A DNA stretch of 24,431 bases, taken from contig CALVTV010000123.1 in assembly GCA_944363005.1 (NCBI GenBank), positions 1-24,431 of the forward strand, given 5' to 3'. The notes beneath the pieces are model-generated. The model saw nothing but the letters and a program-made list of their open reading frames with translations, had not been told where the DNA came from and ran no database searches. Below are positions 16,601 through 24,431 of this stretch, in pieces. The stretch is from an uncultured Clostridia bacterium. Its GTDB lineage: Bacteria > Bacillota > Clostridia > Christensenellales > Aristaeellaceae. Every line of letters begins with the position of its first letter. The stretch's first letter is position 1. Position numbers and translations under genes: made by a program.

Positions 16601-17158
16601 ATGTTTCCATCCGCTGTTGCACAAAAGAGGACCGCGCCGCGGCGTGAGGATGACGCTGTATTCTCCGCCTCGTTTTATAAGCCCTATGCCATGGCGGCCC
16701 AGACCGCTTTTCTGCTGCTTTGCACCCTGCGGGATAACCTGCGCGCCGCGGGCGAGGACCCCGGCGTGCAGGCGCTGACCTTCCGGCTCAAAAGTCCGGG
16801 GTCCATCGCGGAAAAACTGCGCCGCAAGGGCCTGCCGGTTACCCCCGCCGCCGCGGGCAGCGCCCTGCACGACATTGCCGGGCTGCGCGTGGTGCTCGGG
16901 GACATCCAGGAGGTCTACCGCTTCGCCCGCCAGCTCTGCGAATCGCCCGTGGTGGAGCTGTGCGGCCAGCGCGACTATATCGAAAACCCCAAGCGCAGCG
17001 GGTACCGCAGCCTGCATCTGATCCTGCGCGTGCCGGTTTCCCTGGGCCGCGAGCAGCTGCTCGTGCCCGTGGAGGTGCAGCTGCGCACGCAGGCCATGGA
17101 CATCTGGGCCAGCATCGAGCACGACATCGTTTACAAGCCCGCCATGCCGGCCGACTGA
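16601..17158 (+). CDS. Small alarmone synthetase ((p)ppGpp synthetase, RelA/SpoT domain only)
   Basis: A 185-residue single-domain enzyme that transfers pyrophosphate from ATP to GDP or GTP. Motifs of the RelA/SpoT synthetase fold: FRLKSPGSIAEKLRRKG (61-77, ATP-binding basic residues), DIAGLRVV (91-98), DYIENPKRSGYRSLH (125-139; Y135 is the guanine-stacking tyrosine) and VEVQLRTQAMDIWASIEH (157-174; E158 is the catalytic glutamate). There is no hydrolase, TGS or ACT domain. Length is slightly below RelQ/RelP (about 210), and the C-terminal helix that builds the RelQ tetramer is largely absent because the protein ends eleven residues after EH. ATG 16601 is favoured (GAGGTG six bases upstream); a GTG at 16592 is in frame. 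Confidence 0.92.
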   Translation: MFPSAVAQKRTAPRREDDAVFSASFYKPYAMAAQTAFLLLCTLRDNLRAAGEDPGVQALTFRLKSPGSIAEKLRRKGLPVTPAAAGSALHDIAGLRVVLGDIQEVYRFARQLCESPVVELCGQRDYIENPKRSGYRSLHLILRVPVSLGREQLLVPVEVQLRTQAMDIWASIEHDIVYKPAMPAD

Positions 17159-17208
17159 TGTGACCATAAACGAGCGGATCAGCGCAACTCCCTGCAAAAC
17201 AGAAAAGA

Positions 17209-17233
17209 GCCGGACAGCGTCCGGCCTTTTTTT
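17209..17233. terminator. Bidirectional terminator between alarmone synthetase and opp operon
   Basis: GCCGGAC (17209-17215), a three-base loop and GTCCGGC (17219-17225), followed by CTTTTTTT on plus. On minus the stem is followed by TCTTTTCTG, so it probably also ends the opp operon, whose last stop codon is only a few bases away. Confidence 0.88.
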
Positions 17234-17235
17234 GT

Positions 17236-17466
17236 CTATCGCACGATGAAAAAGTAGCCCGCGGCCGCGAGAATCGCCAACACAACCAGGCAGACCGGCA
17301 CGATGGTGATCATCGCGGCGATGACCATCGCGCAACCGTCGCCCTTTTCCATCATGTCGCAGGGCGCATCCTCCGGGCCGAAGCCCGCCGCGCGGTCGCG
17401 CAGGTCGCGCTGTTCGCGCTGATGGCGGCTGGCGCGCTCAAAGCGCCCATGAAACGGCAAACGCAT
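17236..17466 (-). CDS. Small single-helix membrane protein at the end of the opp operon
   Basis: A 76-residue protein with no recognised family. The first 45 residues are charged and arginine-rich, with MRLPFHGRFERASRHQREQ at the front and an acidic patch GPEDAPCDMMEKGDG. Residues about 46-73 form one strong membrane helix (AMVIAAMITIVPVCLVVLAILAAAGYFFI), ending two residues before the C-terminus. This is a tail-anchored layout with the charged part probably cytoplasmic. AAGGAG lies six bases before ATG 17466, and the gene begins three bases after the oppF stop, so it is likely translated with the importer. The terminator follows directly. Confidence 0.6.
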   Translation of the reverse strand: MRLPFHGRFERASRHQREQRDLRDRAAGFGPEDAPCDMMEKGDGCAMVIAAMITIVPVCLVVLAILAAAGYFFIVR

Positions 17467-17469
17467 GGC

Positions 17470-19018
17470 TCACTCCTTGGTCTCAAGCGGGTGATGGCAG
17501 GCCACAAAGTGATTCGGCGCGATCTCCACCCATTCGGGTACCGCGTGCTTGCAGATTTCCGTGCAATGCGCGCAGCGCGTATGGAACTTGCAGCCCTTGG
17601 GCGGGTTGACCGGGCTGGGGATGTCGCCCTCCAGGATGCGCAGTTCCTTGTCCGCGTCGATGTCCGTGGTCGGAATGGCGGCCATGAGCGCCTCGGTGTA
17701 GGGGTGCTTCGGGTTGCCAAAGAGCTCCTCGGTCGGCGCAAGCTCGACCATGTTGCCCAGGTACATGACGCCGATGCGGTCGGAAATGTACTTGACGACC
17801 GACAGGTCATGCGTGATGAACAGATACGGCAGGTTGCTCTGCTGCTTGAGGTCGTAGAGCAGGTTGATGATCTGGGACTGGATGGACACGTCCAGCGCGG
17901 AAACCGCCTCGTCGCAGACCACAAACTTGGGCTTGACCGCCAGGCTGCGCGCGATGCCGATGCGCTGGCGCTGGCCGCCGGAGAACTGATGCGGGAAGCG
18001 GTGCAGGAAGTAGCTCGCCAGGCCCGCATCCTCCATGGTCTTGACTATGTATTGCTGCATGCGCTCGTCGTTGCGCTTGAAGAAGCCGTGCGCCAGCAGG
18101 CCCTCGCCGATGATGTTGCCCACAGTCATGCGCGGGTTCAGCGAAGAATACGGGTCCTGGAAGATCAGCTGCAGGTCGCTGCGCAGCATGCGGATCTCCG
18201 GATAGGTCAGGCGCGCCAGGTCAATGCCCTCGTCGCGCAGCGCCTCGTAGCGGGCGAACTCCGGGTCCTCCAGGTGCGGCGCGCGCAGGCCATCGAGCTG
18301 CTTGCGAACAGCGGCAATCTGCGCGTCGATGCCCTCGATGGTGGTATCAAACACCTTGAGGATCTTCTGATATCCTTCCATCTTCTGGCGCGGCGTGGTG
18401 GCCTTCTTGCCCTCCTTCTCCGCCTTTTCGGCGGCAAAGGCCGCGTCGTCCAGGTCAAGCTGCACTTTCTTGCGCTTCATGCGCACCTTCTGGCGCTGCT
18501 TGGAGAGCGAATACTCGCGCAGGAACAGCGTCATCGGTTCCTTGATGTCCTTGACCGCGACAAAGCCGCCGATCAGGTTGGCCATGTCCAGCAGCGCGTC
18601 GTTCTCTTCCTTGCGCGCATGCGCCAGGTCGTTGCGCTTTTTGTACTTCGCCTCGCCGTCGGGCATCGCGTCGTATTCCTTCTGAACCGCCTGTGCGTGC
18701 TTTTGCAGCTCATGCCACTTGGCGCGGCGCTTGTCGATGGTGCGCAGCGTCTTTTCAATATACTGCGGCGCGACCTCATCGAGCGTGCGGCCGTAGTACA
18801 TGGTTCGCCCGTCCGTCTGGCGGTAGAGCTGAAGCAGCGTGCGGCCCAGCGTGGACTTGCCGCAGCCGGACTCGCCCACCAGGCCGAAGGTCTCGCCCTC
18901 GTAGATGTCCAGCGTGATGCCGTCGTTCGCCTTGACGAACAGGCCCTTCTTCTTGAGCGGGAAATATTGTTTGAGGTTGCTGACGCGAAGCAGCACCTTC
19001 TTGCCCTCGTTCGGGTTG

Positions 19019-19035
<17 letters not shown>
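17470..19035 (-). CDS. oppF: OppF/DppF-type peptide importer ATPase with large internal insertion
   Basis: A 521-residue ATPase, about 190 longer than the usual 310-340. The core is normal: Walker A GESGCGKST (54-62), Q-loop Q293 in LQLIFQDPYSSLNPRM, signature FSGGQ (351-355), Walker B FVVCDEA (371-377; A replaces the usual proline) with ALD, and H-loop H409 in FITHD. The C-terminus has the OppF/DppF cysteine cluster C482, C488, C491, C495, which binds a metal or Fe-S centre in relatives, and the HPYTEALMAAIP segment. Between residues about 85 and 280 lies a lysine-, glutamate- and arginine-rich insertion (separate entry). Start is GTG 19035, with AAAGGAGG six bases upstream, overlapping oppD by 17 bases. 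It should pair with OppD on the cytoplasmic face of OppBC. Confidence 0.93.
18196..18783 (-). other. Charged helical insertion in OppF between Walker A and Q-loop
   Basis: Codons for OppF residues about 85-280. In ordinary OppF proteins about 30-40 residues separate the end of Walker A from the Q-loop; here there are about 230. The extra segment is highly charged, with heptad-like stretches (KTLRTIDKRRAKWHELQKHA; EYDAMPDGEAKYKKRNDLAHARKEEN; KQRQKVRMKRKKVQLDLDDAAFAAEKAEKEG; IDAQIAAVRKQLDGL). It contains one more hydrophobic patch near 150-175 (MANLIGGFVAVKDIKEPMTLFL). A helical arm or coiled-coil hairpin rising from the ATPase is the likeliest fold. I know no named domain for it. Confidence 0.75.
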
Positions 19036-20014
<979 letters not shown>

Positions 20015-20029
20015 ACTTCAACCTCCTTT

Positions 20030-21886
20030 TTACCGTTCAAGCGCCTTGGGGTCGAGCGCGTCGCGCAGGCCGTCGCCGATCAGATTGATGCAGATGGTGC
20101 AAACGCCGAAGATCGCCGCCGGGAACACCCACTGCCACCAGTACTGCTGGATGACGATGGAGTTGTTGGCGCCGTTGAGCAGGTTGCCCCACGTCGGCGT
20201 GGGCAGCGGAATGCCGAAGCCCAGGTAGGAAAGCGTCGATTCGGTGAGCATGCAGGTCGCGAAGTCAAGCGTCATGGAGACGATCAGCAGCGAAACGACG
20301 TTGGGCAGGATGTGCCTGAAGACGATCGTTCCCTCGCGGATGCCCATGGCCTTGGCCGCGGTGACGTACTCCATCTCGCGCTGGGCGAGGATCTGCGCGC
20401 GCACGAGGCGGCAGGTCGGCACCCAGCTGAGCACGCCGAGCACCACCATGATCAGATACATGCGCTGCGTCGGGTCAAGGCGCGTGCCGATGACCGCGGA
20501 GAGGATCATGGCGAACGGGATGAACGGCAGACCGCCGACGATCTCCGCGATACGCATGATGAGGATATCCAGTTTGCCGCCGAAGTAGCCCGCAAGGCCG
20601 CCGAAGAGCACGCCCAGAATCGTAGCGATGACGACGGAAATCGCGCCGACGGTCATGGTCACACGGCCGCCGTTGACGATGCGGGTGAGCATGTCGCGGC
20701 CGAGGCTGTCCGTGCCCAGCACGAAGCCCTTCAGGCCCCAGGTGTAGAGCTCGCCGTCCGCGGCCACCGCGTAGTTCTGGTAATTGCTGACGTAGATGTT
20801 CTGCACGTCGTCCGCCGCGTGCACGGCTTCCGGAACGTCGATCTGGCCGTACTTGTTGTCGCCCCAGGAGACGACGTCGCCGTTCTCCAGCAGCGCCGTG
20901 TAGTGATAGCGGCCGCCGTAGAGCTTGACCGGCTTGGCCGAAAGCTCCGGCACGTCCGCTTCTCCCTTGAGCGCGTTGCCCCAGACGACGATTTCGCCGT
21001 CCTCCGTCACGGCCGCAACGGACTTGCCCGTCGCGGCGATATCCACGACCGTCTTGCCCTTCAGCTCCGAGGGGATCTTGGCAAAGGGCGAGTTCTTGTC
21101 CTTGTAGCCGGTGTAGGCCACGGTGCCGTCGGTCAGCAGGCAGATGTACTCGTTTTCGGTGAGCGCCACCTTGGCAATTTCGCCCTCGTACTTGCTGCGC
21201 AGCTTGATATCGGCCATGTTGCCGTTGCCCCAGAGGTAGAGGTTGCCGTCAGAGGTGACGATCGCGGAGAACTGGTTGCTGGCCTCCAGCTGGATGACCT
21301 CCCAGTCCTCGCCGCCCTTCTCCATGGCCTTCTCCATGTCGTTCGAGAACTGGTCCTGCTTCAGGCGCGTATTGCCCCAAACGTAGACCTGGCCGTCCGC
21401 GGCGACCGCGACACAGTGGTCCGTGCCCGCGGCGATATGCACGATATCGGCATCCAGCACTTCCTGCGGGATGTCCGCCATGTCGATCTTGTCGGTCACG
21501 CGGGTATGGCCCCAGATGTAGAGCTTGCCGTTGACGTCGATGCCGATGCCGTAGGTGTTGCCGGAGGCGATGTCCGCGATGCCGGTTTCAAGCAGCTCCT
21601 CCGGCACATTCATCATGTCGGACGAAGGCGGCAGGTTGGTGAGCGTAGCGTCCTGCTCGGACAAATCCAGCGGCCAGAAGCGCGGGCCGACCAACACAAA
21701 CACAAAGATCGCCAGGAACACAAACAGGCCGATCATCGCCAGCGGCTTATGCACAAAGCTGGAGAGCATCGCGCGCATCGGCGTTTGGATGCGCTCTTCT
21801 TCCTCCGTGGAGAGTTCGGCGCGGTCGCCCAGCACGCAGCGCTTGAACCAGCGCACGAGGAAGAATTTCTTTTTCTTGTTGCTCAT
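20030..21886 (-). CDS. oppC: OppC-type peptide importer permease with embedded seven-bladed RCC1-like propeller
   Basis: A 618-residue permease, about twice the normal OppC/DppC length (about 290-320). Residues 1-48 are the cytoplasmic N-terminus; TM1 is about 49-67. A normal OppC then has a short external stretch leading to GTDxLGRD. Here about 290 residues of RCC1-type repeats intervene (separate entry) before GTDSLGRDMLTRIVNGGR (391-408). The permease domain then continues normally: TM2 (about 410-430), TM3-TM6, and the EAA loop EYVTAAKAMGIREGTIVFRHILPNV (506-530), ending with GDGLRDALDPK (605-613). Insertion at an external loop means the propeller faces outwards. The reading frame is continuous, with no frameshift. 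ATG 21886 has AAGGAGG seven bases upstream, 12 bases past the oppB stop. Core role: membrane subunit of a peptide importer; the role of the propeller is unknown. Confidence 0.95.
   Translation of the reverse strand: MSNKKKKFFLVRWFKRCVLGDRAELSTEEEERIQTPMRAMLSSFVHKPLAMIGLFVFLAIFVFVLVGPRFWPLDLSEQDATLTNLPPSSDMMNVPEELLETGIADIASGNTYGIGIDVNGKLYIWGHTRVTDKIDMADIPQEVLDADIVHIAAGTDHCVAVAADGQVYVWGNTRLKQDQFSNDMEKAMEKGGEDWEVIQLEASNQFSAIVTSDGNLYLWGNGNMADIKLRSKYEGEIAKVALTENEYICLLTDGTVAYTGYKDKNSPFAKIPSELKGKTVVDIAATGKSVAAVTEDGEIVVWGNALKGEADVPELSAKPVKLYGGRYHYTALLENGDVVSWGDNKYGQIDVPEAVHAADDVQNIYVSNYQNYAVAADGELYTWGLKGFVLGTDSLGRDMLTRIVNGGRVTMTVGAISVVIATILGVLFGGLAGYFGGKLDILIMRIAEIVGGLPFIPFAMILSAVIGTRLDPTQRMYLIMVVLGVLSWVPTCRLVRAQILAQREMEYVTAAKAMGIREGTIVFRHILPNVVSLLIVSMTLDFATCMLTESTLSYLGFGIPLPTPTWGNLLNGANNSIVIQQYWWQWVFPAAIFGVCTICINLIGDGLRDALDPKALER
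20729..21586 (-). other. RCC1/BLIP-II-like seven-bladed beta-propeller domain inside OppC
   Basis: Codons for OppC residues 101-386. Seven repeats of about 40-49 residues each contain a strand, then [DN]Gx[LVI]xxWG. The W positions are 125, 170, 219, (T259), 302, 341 and 383. The cores read NGKLYIWG, DGQVYVWG, DGNLYLWG, DGTVAYTG, DGEIVVWG, NGDVVSWG and DGELYTWG. Each is preceded by a pattern like DIxxIAAGxxHxxAVxxDG; blade 2 (IVHIAAGTDHCVAVAADG) is closest to canonical RCC1. Blade 4 is degenerate. Seven repeats is the number needed to close a propeller. Repeats differ from each other, so this is not a recent tandem expansion. Confidence 0.9.
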
Positions 21887-21898
21887 CGTTCTTCCTCC

Positions 21899-22918
21899 TT
21901 ACTTGTCAACGCGCACGCGCGGATCGACCAGTCCGTAGCTCACGTCCATAATCAGCGAGCCGATCAGCGCCACAACGGTGTAGAACATCTGGATGGCAAG
22001 CACGAGCTCAAAGTCCAGGTTGTTGAGGCCCGTCCAGTAGAGCTTGCCCATGCCGTTGAGGGAGAACGTGTTCTCGATGATGACCGAGCCGGAGAAGATG
22101 CTGATGAACCAGCCGATGATCGAGGTGATGATCGGCAGCAGCGCGTTGCGCCAGGCATGGGAATAGATGACGACCTTTTCCTTCAGGCCCTTGGCGCGCG
22201 CGGTGCGGATGTAGTCCATGCTCAGCGCGTCGATCATCGCGGAGCGGACATAGCGGGTCATGCCGCCCAGGGAGGCGAACGTCATAACGATGACCGGCAG
22301 CGTCACGTGGATGAGCATGTCCAGGAACTCCTCCCAGCCGGAGTTGTAAATGGCGCCGGCAGTCTTGGTGCCGGAGATGGGGAAGATGCGCCAATACACG
22401 CAGAAGAAGAACATGAACACCAGGGCAATGATGTAAATGGGCAGGCTGTAGCCGAGCATGGTGACGACCTGCACGCCGTTGTCGATCTTTTTGCCCTTAT
22501 GCACGGCGCAGTAAATGCCCAGCGGAATGGTGATGCCCAGCGCCAGGATGGTCGAGAAGATGTTGATGAAGATCGTATTGCCCATCGGGGCCTCAATGAC
22601 CCGGATCACATCCTGCTTGAAGAACTCGGAATAGCCGAAGTTGCCCTGCAGCAACCCGTTGAAACCGCCTTCCACATCCGGCCAAAGGCCCATCCAGCGG
22701 GCGTAGCGGATGACCAGCGGGTCGTCCAGGCCCATCTGCGCGCGCAGCTGCTGGTACATCTGCTCGTACTCGTCGGGCTTGAGGTTGCGCTTTTGCGCCT
22801 CCAGTTCCGCACGCGCGGGGTCCGTGGGGATCAAATTGTACAGCGCGTACATTAAAAATGAAACGATGAGAAACACCAGCGCCATGTATCCAATGCGCTT
22901 GGCGATATACTTGCCCAT
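21899..22918 (-). CDS. oppB: OppB/DppB-type peptide importer permease
   Basis: A permease of about 339 residues, near the usual 305-340. It opens with GKYIAKRIGYMALVFLIVSFLMYAL (TM1), then the OppB external segment with LIPTDPAR, MGLDDPLVIRYARWM and GNFGYSEFF. Further helices follow, and the EAA-type loop DYIRTARAKGLKEKVVIYSHAWRNALLP, ending with YGLVDPRVRV, a standard OppB terminus. No extra domain is present. The start is uncertain: ATG 22918 is preferred because GAGAGG lies nine bases upstream, while the in-frame ATG at 22927 has that site directly against it. Confidence 0.93.
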   Translation of the reverse strand: MGKYIAKRIGYMALVFLIVSFLMYALYNLIPTDPARAELEAQKRNLKPDEYEQMYQQLRAQMGLDDPLVIRYARWMGLWPDVEGGFNGLLQGNFGYSEFFKQDVIRVIEAPMGNTIFINIFSTILALGITIPLGIYCAVHKGKKIDNGVQVVTMLGYSLPIYIIALVFMFFFCVYWRIFPISGTKTAGAIYNSGWEEFLDMLIHVTLPVIVMTFASLGGMTRYVRSAMIDALSMDYIRTARAKGLKEKVVIYSHAWRNALLPIITSIIGWFISIFSGSVIIENTFSLNGMGKLYWTGLNNLDFELVLAIQMFYTVVALIGSLIMDVSYGLVDPRVRVDK

Positions 22919-23048
22919 CTCATCCATCCTCTCTGCTCAGTATTGATTGCCTGCGGCGAGGAACAAGGACTCTGCCTTTATTCGCGTGGCAGAGGCCGCC
23001 CCTTGTCAAGGGCAAAGCCCTTATTCCACCATGCAAATGAAGAGAAGA

Positions 23049-23075
23049 AGAGGGCGGGCGCAACGCCCGCCCTCT
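23049..23075 (-). terminator. Strong stem-loop between oppA and oppB (leaky terminator or processing site)
   Basis: AGAGGGCGGGCG (23049-23060), loop CAA and CGCCCGCCCTCT (23064-23075) form a perfect 12-base GC-rich stem 13 bases after the oppA stop. On minus it is followed by TCTTCTCTTC, pyrimidine-rich but without a clean T run. A weaker AAGGGC/GCCCTT hairpin lies near 23004-23018. No convincing promoter for oppB was found in 22919-23048, so partial read-through is likely, leaving oppA more abundant than the permease genes. Confidence 0.6.
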
Positions 23076-23088
23076 TGCATTGTCCGGA

Positions 23089-24431
23089 TTACTCCGCGAC
23101 GGTCGCGTACAGGATCGCCTGGTTGAAGTCCCAGAAGGAATCCTGCTCGTAGCCCTCCAGCCAATCCGGGTAAACCGTGACCAACACGTTGGAATACAGC
23201 GGAATCTCCGGCAGCTCAGCATTCCAAAGCATGACATACGCCTTCCAGTAGGACATGTAGGTCTCCATGTCGTAGGATTCCACGCCGTAGACCATGTCCA
23301 TGGAGAGCGCGTCCATGGAGTCGTTGAACAGGCGGTCGGTGTTGTAGCCCTGGGCCACCATGTCCGGATCGGTCGTCCAGGAGTAGGCCTGATCGTAACG
23401 CGGATAGAACTGCAGCGCCAGGTTGAACATGCCGTAAGTCGGCACGGCGTACTTGTCGCCCTGGGACGCATCGCGGTAGAGGTAGTTGAGCAGCTCGGTG
23501 AAGGTCATGACGTTCATGTTGATCTGCATGCCCACAGACGCAGTCTGCTCGCCCTGCACCAGCATGACGTTGAGCAGCTCGGAAACGGAGTTGTTCTCGG
23601 AAGAGGACCACTCGATGATCAGCGGCATGAGGATCGTGCCGTCCGCGAGGGTCACGTTGTGCGCATAGTCGCCGGCCTCAGCCGCGGTGACCTTCTTGTG
23701 GCGGATCTTGCCCTCGGTCCACTCGGCGCCGGTCTCGTCGTAGATCCAGCCATCCGCAATGAGCAGCTGCTCGGCAGCTTCCGGATCGTAATCATAGGTG
23801 TTGAGCGCGACATCCAGGAACTCCTCGGCCTCGCTGTACTGCCACAAGCCCGTGCCATACGGACCATGGACAACCGTGCCCCAGCCCTGGCAGAAGGTGT
23901 TGGCGAACTCGTTGCGGTCAAGCAGCTTGGCGATCGCCTGGCGCACAGCGCGGAACTGCGTCGGGCCGAAGTCGCACTGGAAGATCAGGGAGCCGTAAGC
24001 CGGGCGATCGAAGGAGACGTAATCAAAGCCGCCGTCCTCAACGATGTCCAGCGCGGTGTTGATGTGGCTGCCATCGACGATGCTGTCGTAGAAGTTGAAG
24101 GTGCCGGTCTTGAGCTGGTCAGCCCAGGTCGCGTCCTCAGCCTTGATGATGACGATCTTCTCGATGGACGGCTTCTGGCCCTCGAAGTTGCCCGCGTAGT
24201 TCTCGTTCTTGACGAGGGTCGCCTGCAGGGCAGCCTTGTCAAAGGCGATCAGGTTGTACGGGCCGGCAGAGACGCGGTCCTCACCCGCGTTGAAGCGGGC
24301 ATACTCGAGCTGCTTCTCGACGCCTTCCTTGGTGAAGTTGCCGGCGATGTAGCAGCCCTCGCCGTCGTCCTTGACCTCGAGGCCCTCGCCCAGCCAGTAC
24401 TTGATGCTGAAGGGCGCGTCCTCAACATACG
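23089..24431 (-). CDS. oppA: OppA-type (family 5) extracellular peptide-binding protein, C-terminal part
   Basis: The frame is open from the right edge of the window to TAA 23091-23089, about 447 codons, so the N-terminus and signal peptide lie outside. The visible part is typical family 5 solute-binding protein: SAGPYNLIAFDK, a hallmark G-PY motif, followed by ENYAGNFEGQKPSIEKIVI; then VEDGGFDYVSFDRPAYGSLIFQCD, with FRAVRQAIAKLLDRNEFAN, the conserved 'R-A-xxxDR' helix. GTVVHGPYGTGLWQY and the lobe-closing segments follow, ending IPLYSNVLVTVYPDWLEGYEQDSFWDFNQAILYATVAE. It captures peptides or related ligands outside the cell and delivers them to OppBC. As the first visible gene of the operon, it is the natural docking partner of the propeller-bearing OppC. 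Confidence 0.93.
   Translation of the reverse strand, partial: YVEDAPFSIKYWLGEGLEVKDDGEGCYIAGNFTKEGVEKQLEYARFNAGEDRVSAGPYNLIAFDKAALQATLVKNENYAGNFEGQKPSIEKIVIIKAEDATWADQLKTGTFNFYDSIVDGSHINTALDIVEDGGFDYVSFDRPAYGSLIFQCDFGPTQFRAVRQAIAKLLDRNEFANTFCQGWGTVVHGPYGTGLWQYSEAEEFLDVALNTYDYDPEAAEQLLIADGWIYDETGAEWTEGKIRHKKVTAAEAGDYAHNVTLADGTILMPLIIEWSSSENNSVSELLNVMLVQGEQTASVGMQINMNVMTFTELLNYLYRDASQGDKYAVPTYGMFNLALQFYPRYDQAYSWTTDPDMVAQGYNTDRLFNDSMDALSMDMVYGVESYDMETYMSYWKAYVMLWNAELPEIPLYSNVLVTVYPDWLEGYEQDSFWDFNQAILYATVAE

Noticed and set aside
20729..21586. Possibility that the propeller in OppC is an assembly chimera
   Set aside because: The frame is continuous at both junctions, composition matches the flanks, and the insertion sits exactly in a permissive external loop. 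A random chimera would be unlikely to meet all three conditions, though reads should still be checked.
22980..23025. A TTGACA box on minus upstream of oppB as a possible promoter
   Set aside because: No acceptable -10 box lies 15-19 bases downstream; the nearest AT-rich hexamer is too far away. The box also forms part of a small CCCTTG/CAAGGG palindrome that explains it.

Overview
This looks like chromosomal DNA of a high-GC member of the Clostridia (Bacillota), probably an uncultured gut commensal. The inference rests on strong AGGAGG-type ribosome-binding sites, occasional GTG and TTG starts, near-consensus TTGACA/TATAAT promoters with AT-rich flanks in otherwise GC-rich DNA, stem-loop/T-tract terminators, and gene content (lipid-free secreted solute-binding proteins, ammonia-dependent asparagine synthetase, a small alarmone synthetase). 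The species cannot be named from the sequence. No phage, insertion sequence, CRISPR array, rRNA or tRNA gene was seen.

Layout, left to right. 1-90 is the tail of a plus-strand gene (acetyltransferase-like) with its terminator. 178-370 is a small MITE-like repeat with imperfect inverted ends. 378-5736 is a minus-strand unit: PotA-PotB-PotC-PotD-type ABC importer, then an N-acyl-D-amino-acid deacylase-like amidohydrolase behind a strong stem-loop block. A divergent promoter region (5737-6031) separates it from a plus-strand CNNM/CBS-domain (HlyC/CorC) membrane protein. Convergent to that is asnA, then an intracellular GH13 alpha-glucan hydrolase, both on minus. A short membrane-anchored or secreted protein of unknown function follows on plus (10812-11414). 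11559-16312 (minus) is an apparent four-gene operon: three tandem paralogous multi-membrane glycosyltransferases (Gpi18-related GT-C type) with 4-base ATGA overlaps, then a YheO/DauR-like regulator. 16601-17158 (plus) is a small (p)ppGpp synthetase.

The right third (17236-24431, minus) is an oligopeptide/dipeptide ABC import operon: oppA (cut by the window edge), oppB, oppC, oppD, oppF and a small one-helix membrane protein. This is the standout. OppC carries about 290 extra residues between its first membrane helix and the GTDxLGRD motif, and these form seven RCC1/BLIP-II-like repeats, i.e. a predicted seven-bladed beta-propeller on the outside face of the importer. OppF carries about 195 extra charged, helix-prone residues between its Walker A motif and Q-loop, on the cytoplasmic side. 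Both core proteins otherwise keep their family motifs, so this looks like a working peptide importer with an added outer propeller and an added inner arm.

Other points worth attention are the middle glycosyltransferase, which has lost the two most conserved polar motifs of its neighbours; the PotD-like binding protein, which appears to lack several polyamine-contacting residues and is followed by a D-aminoacylase-type gene; and the MITE-like element.
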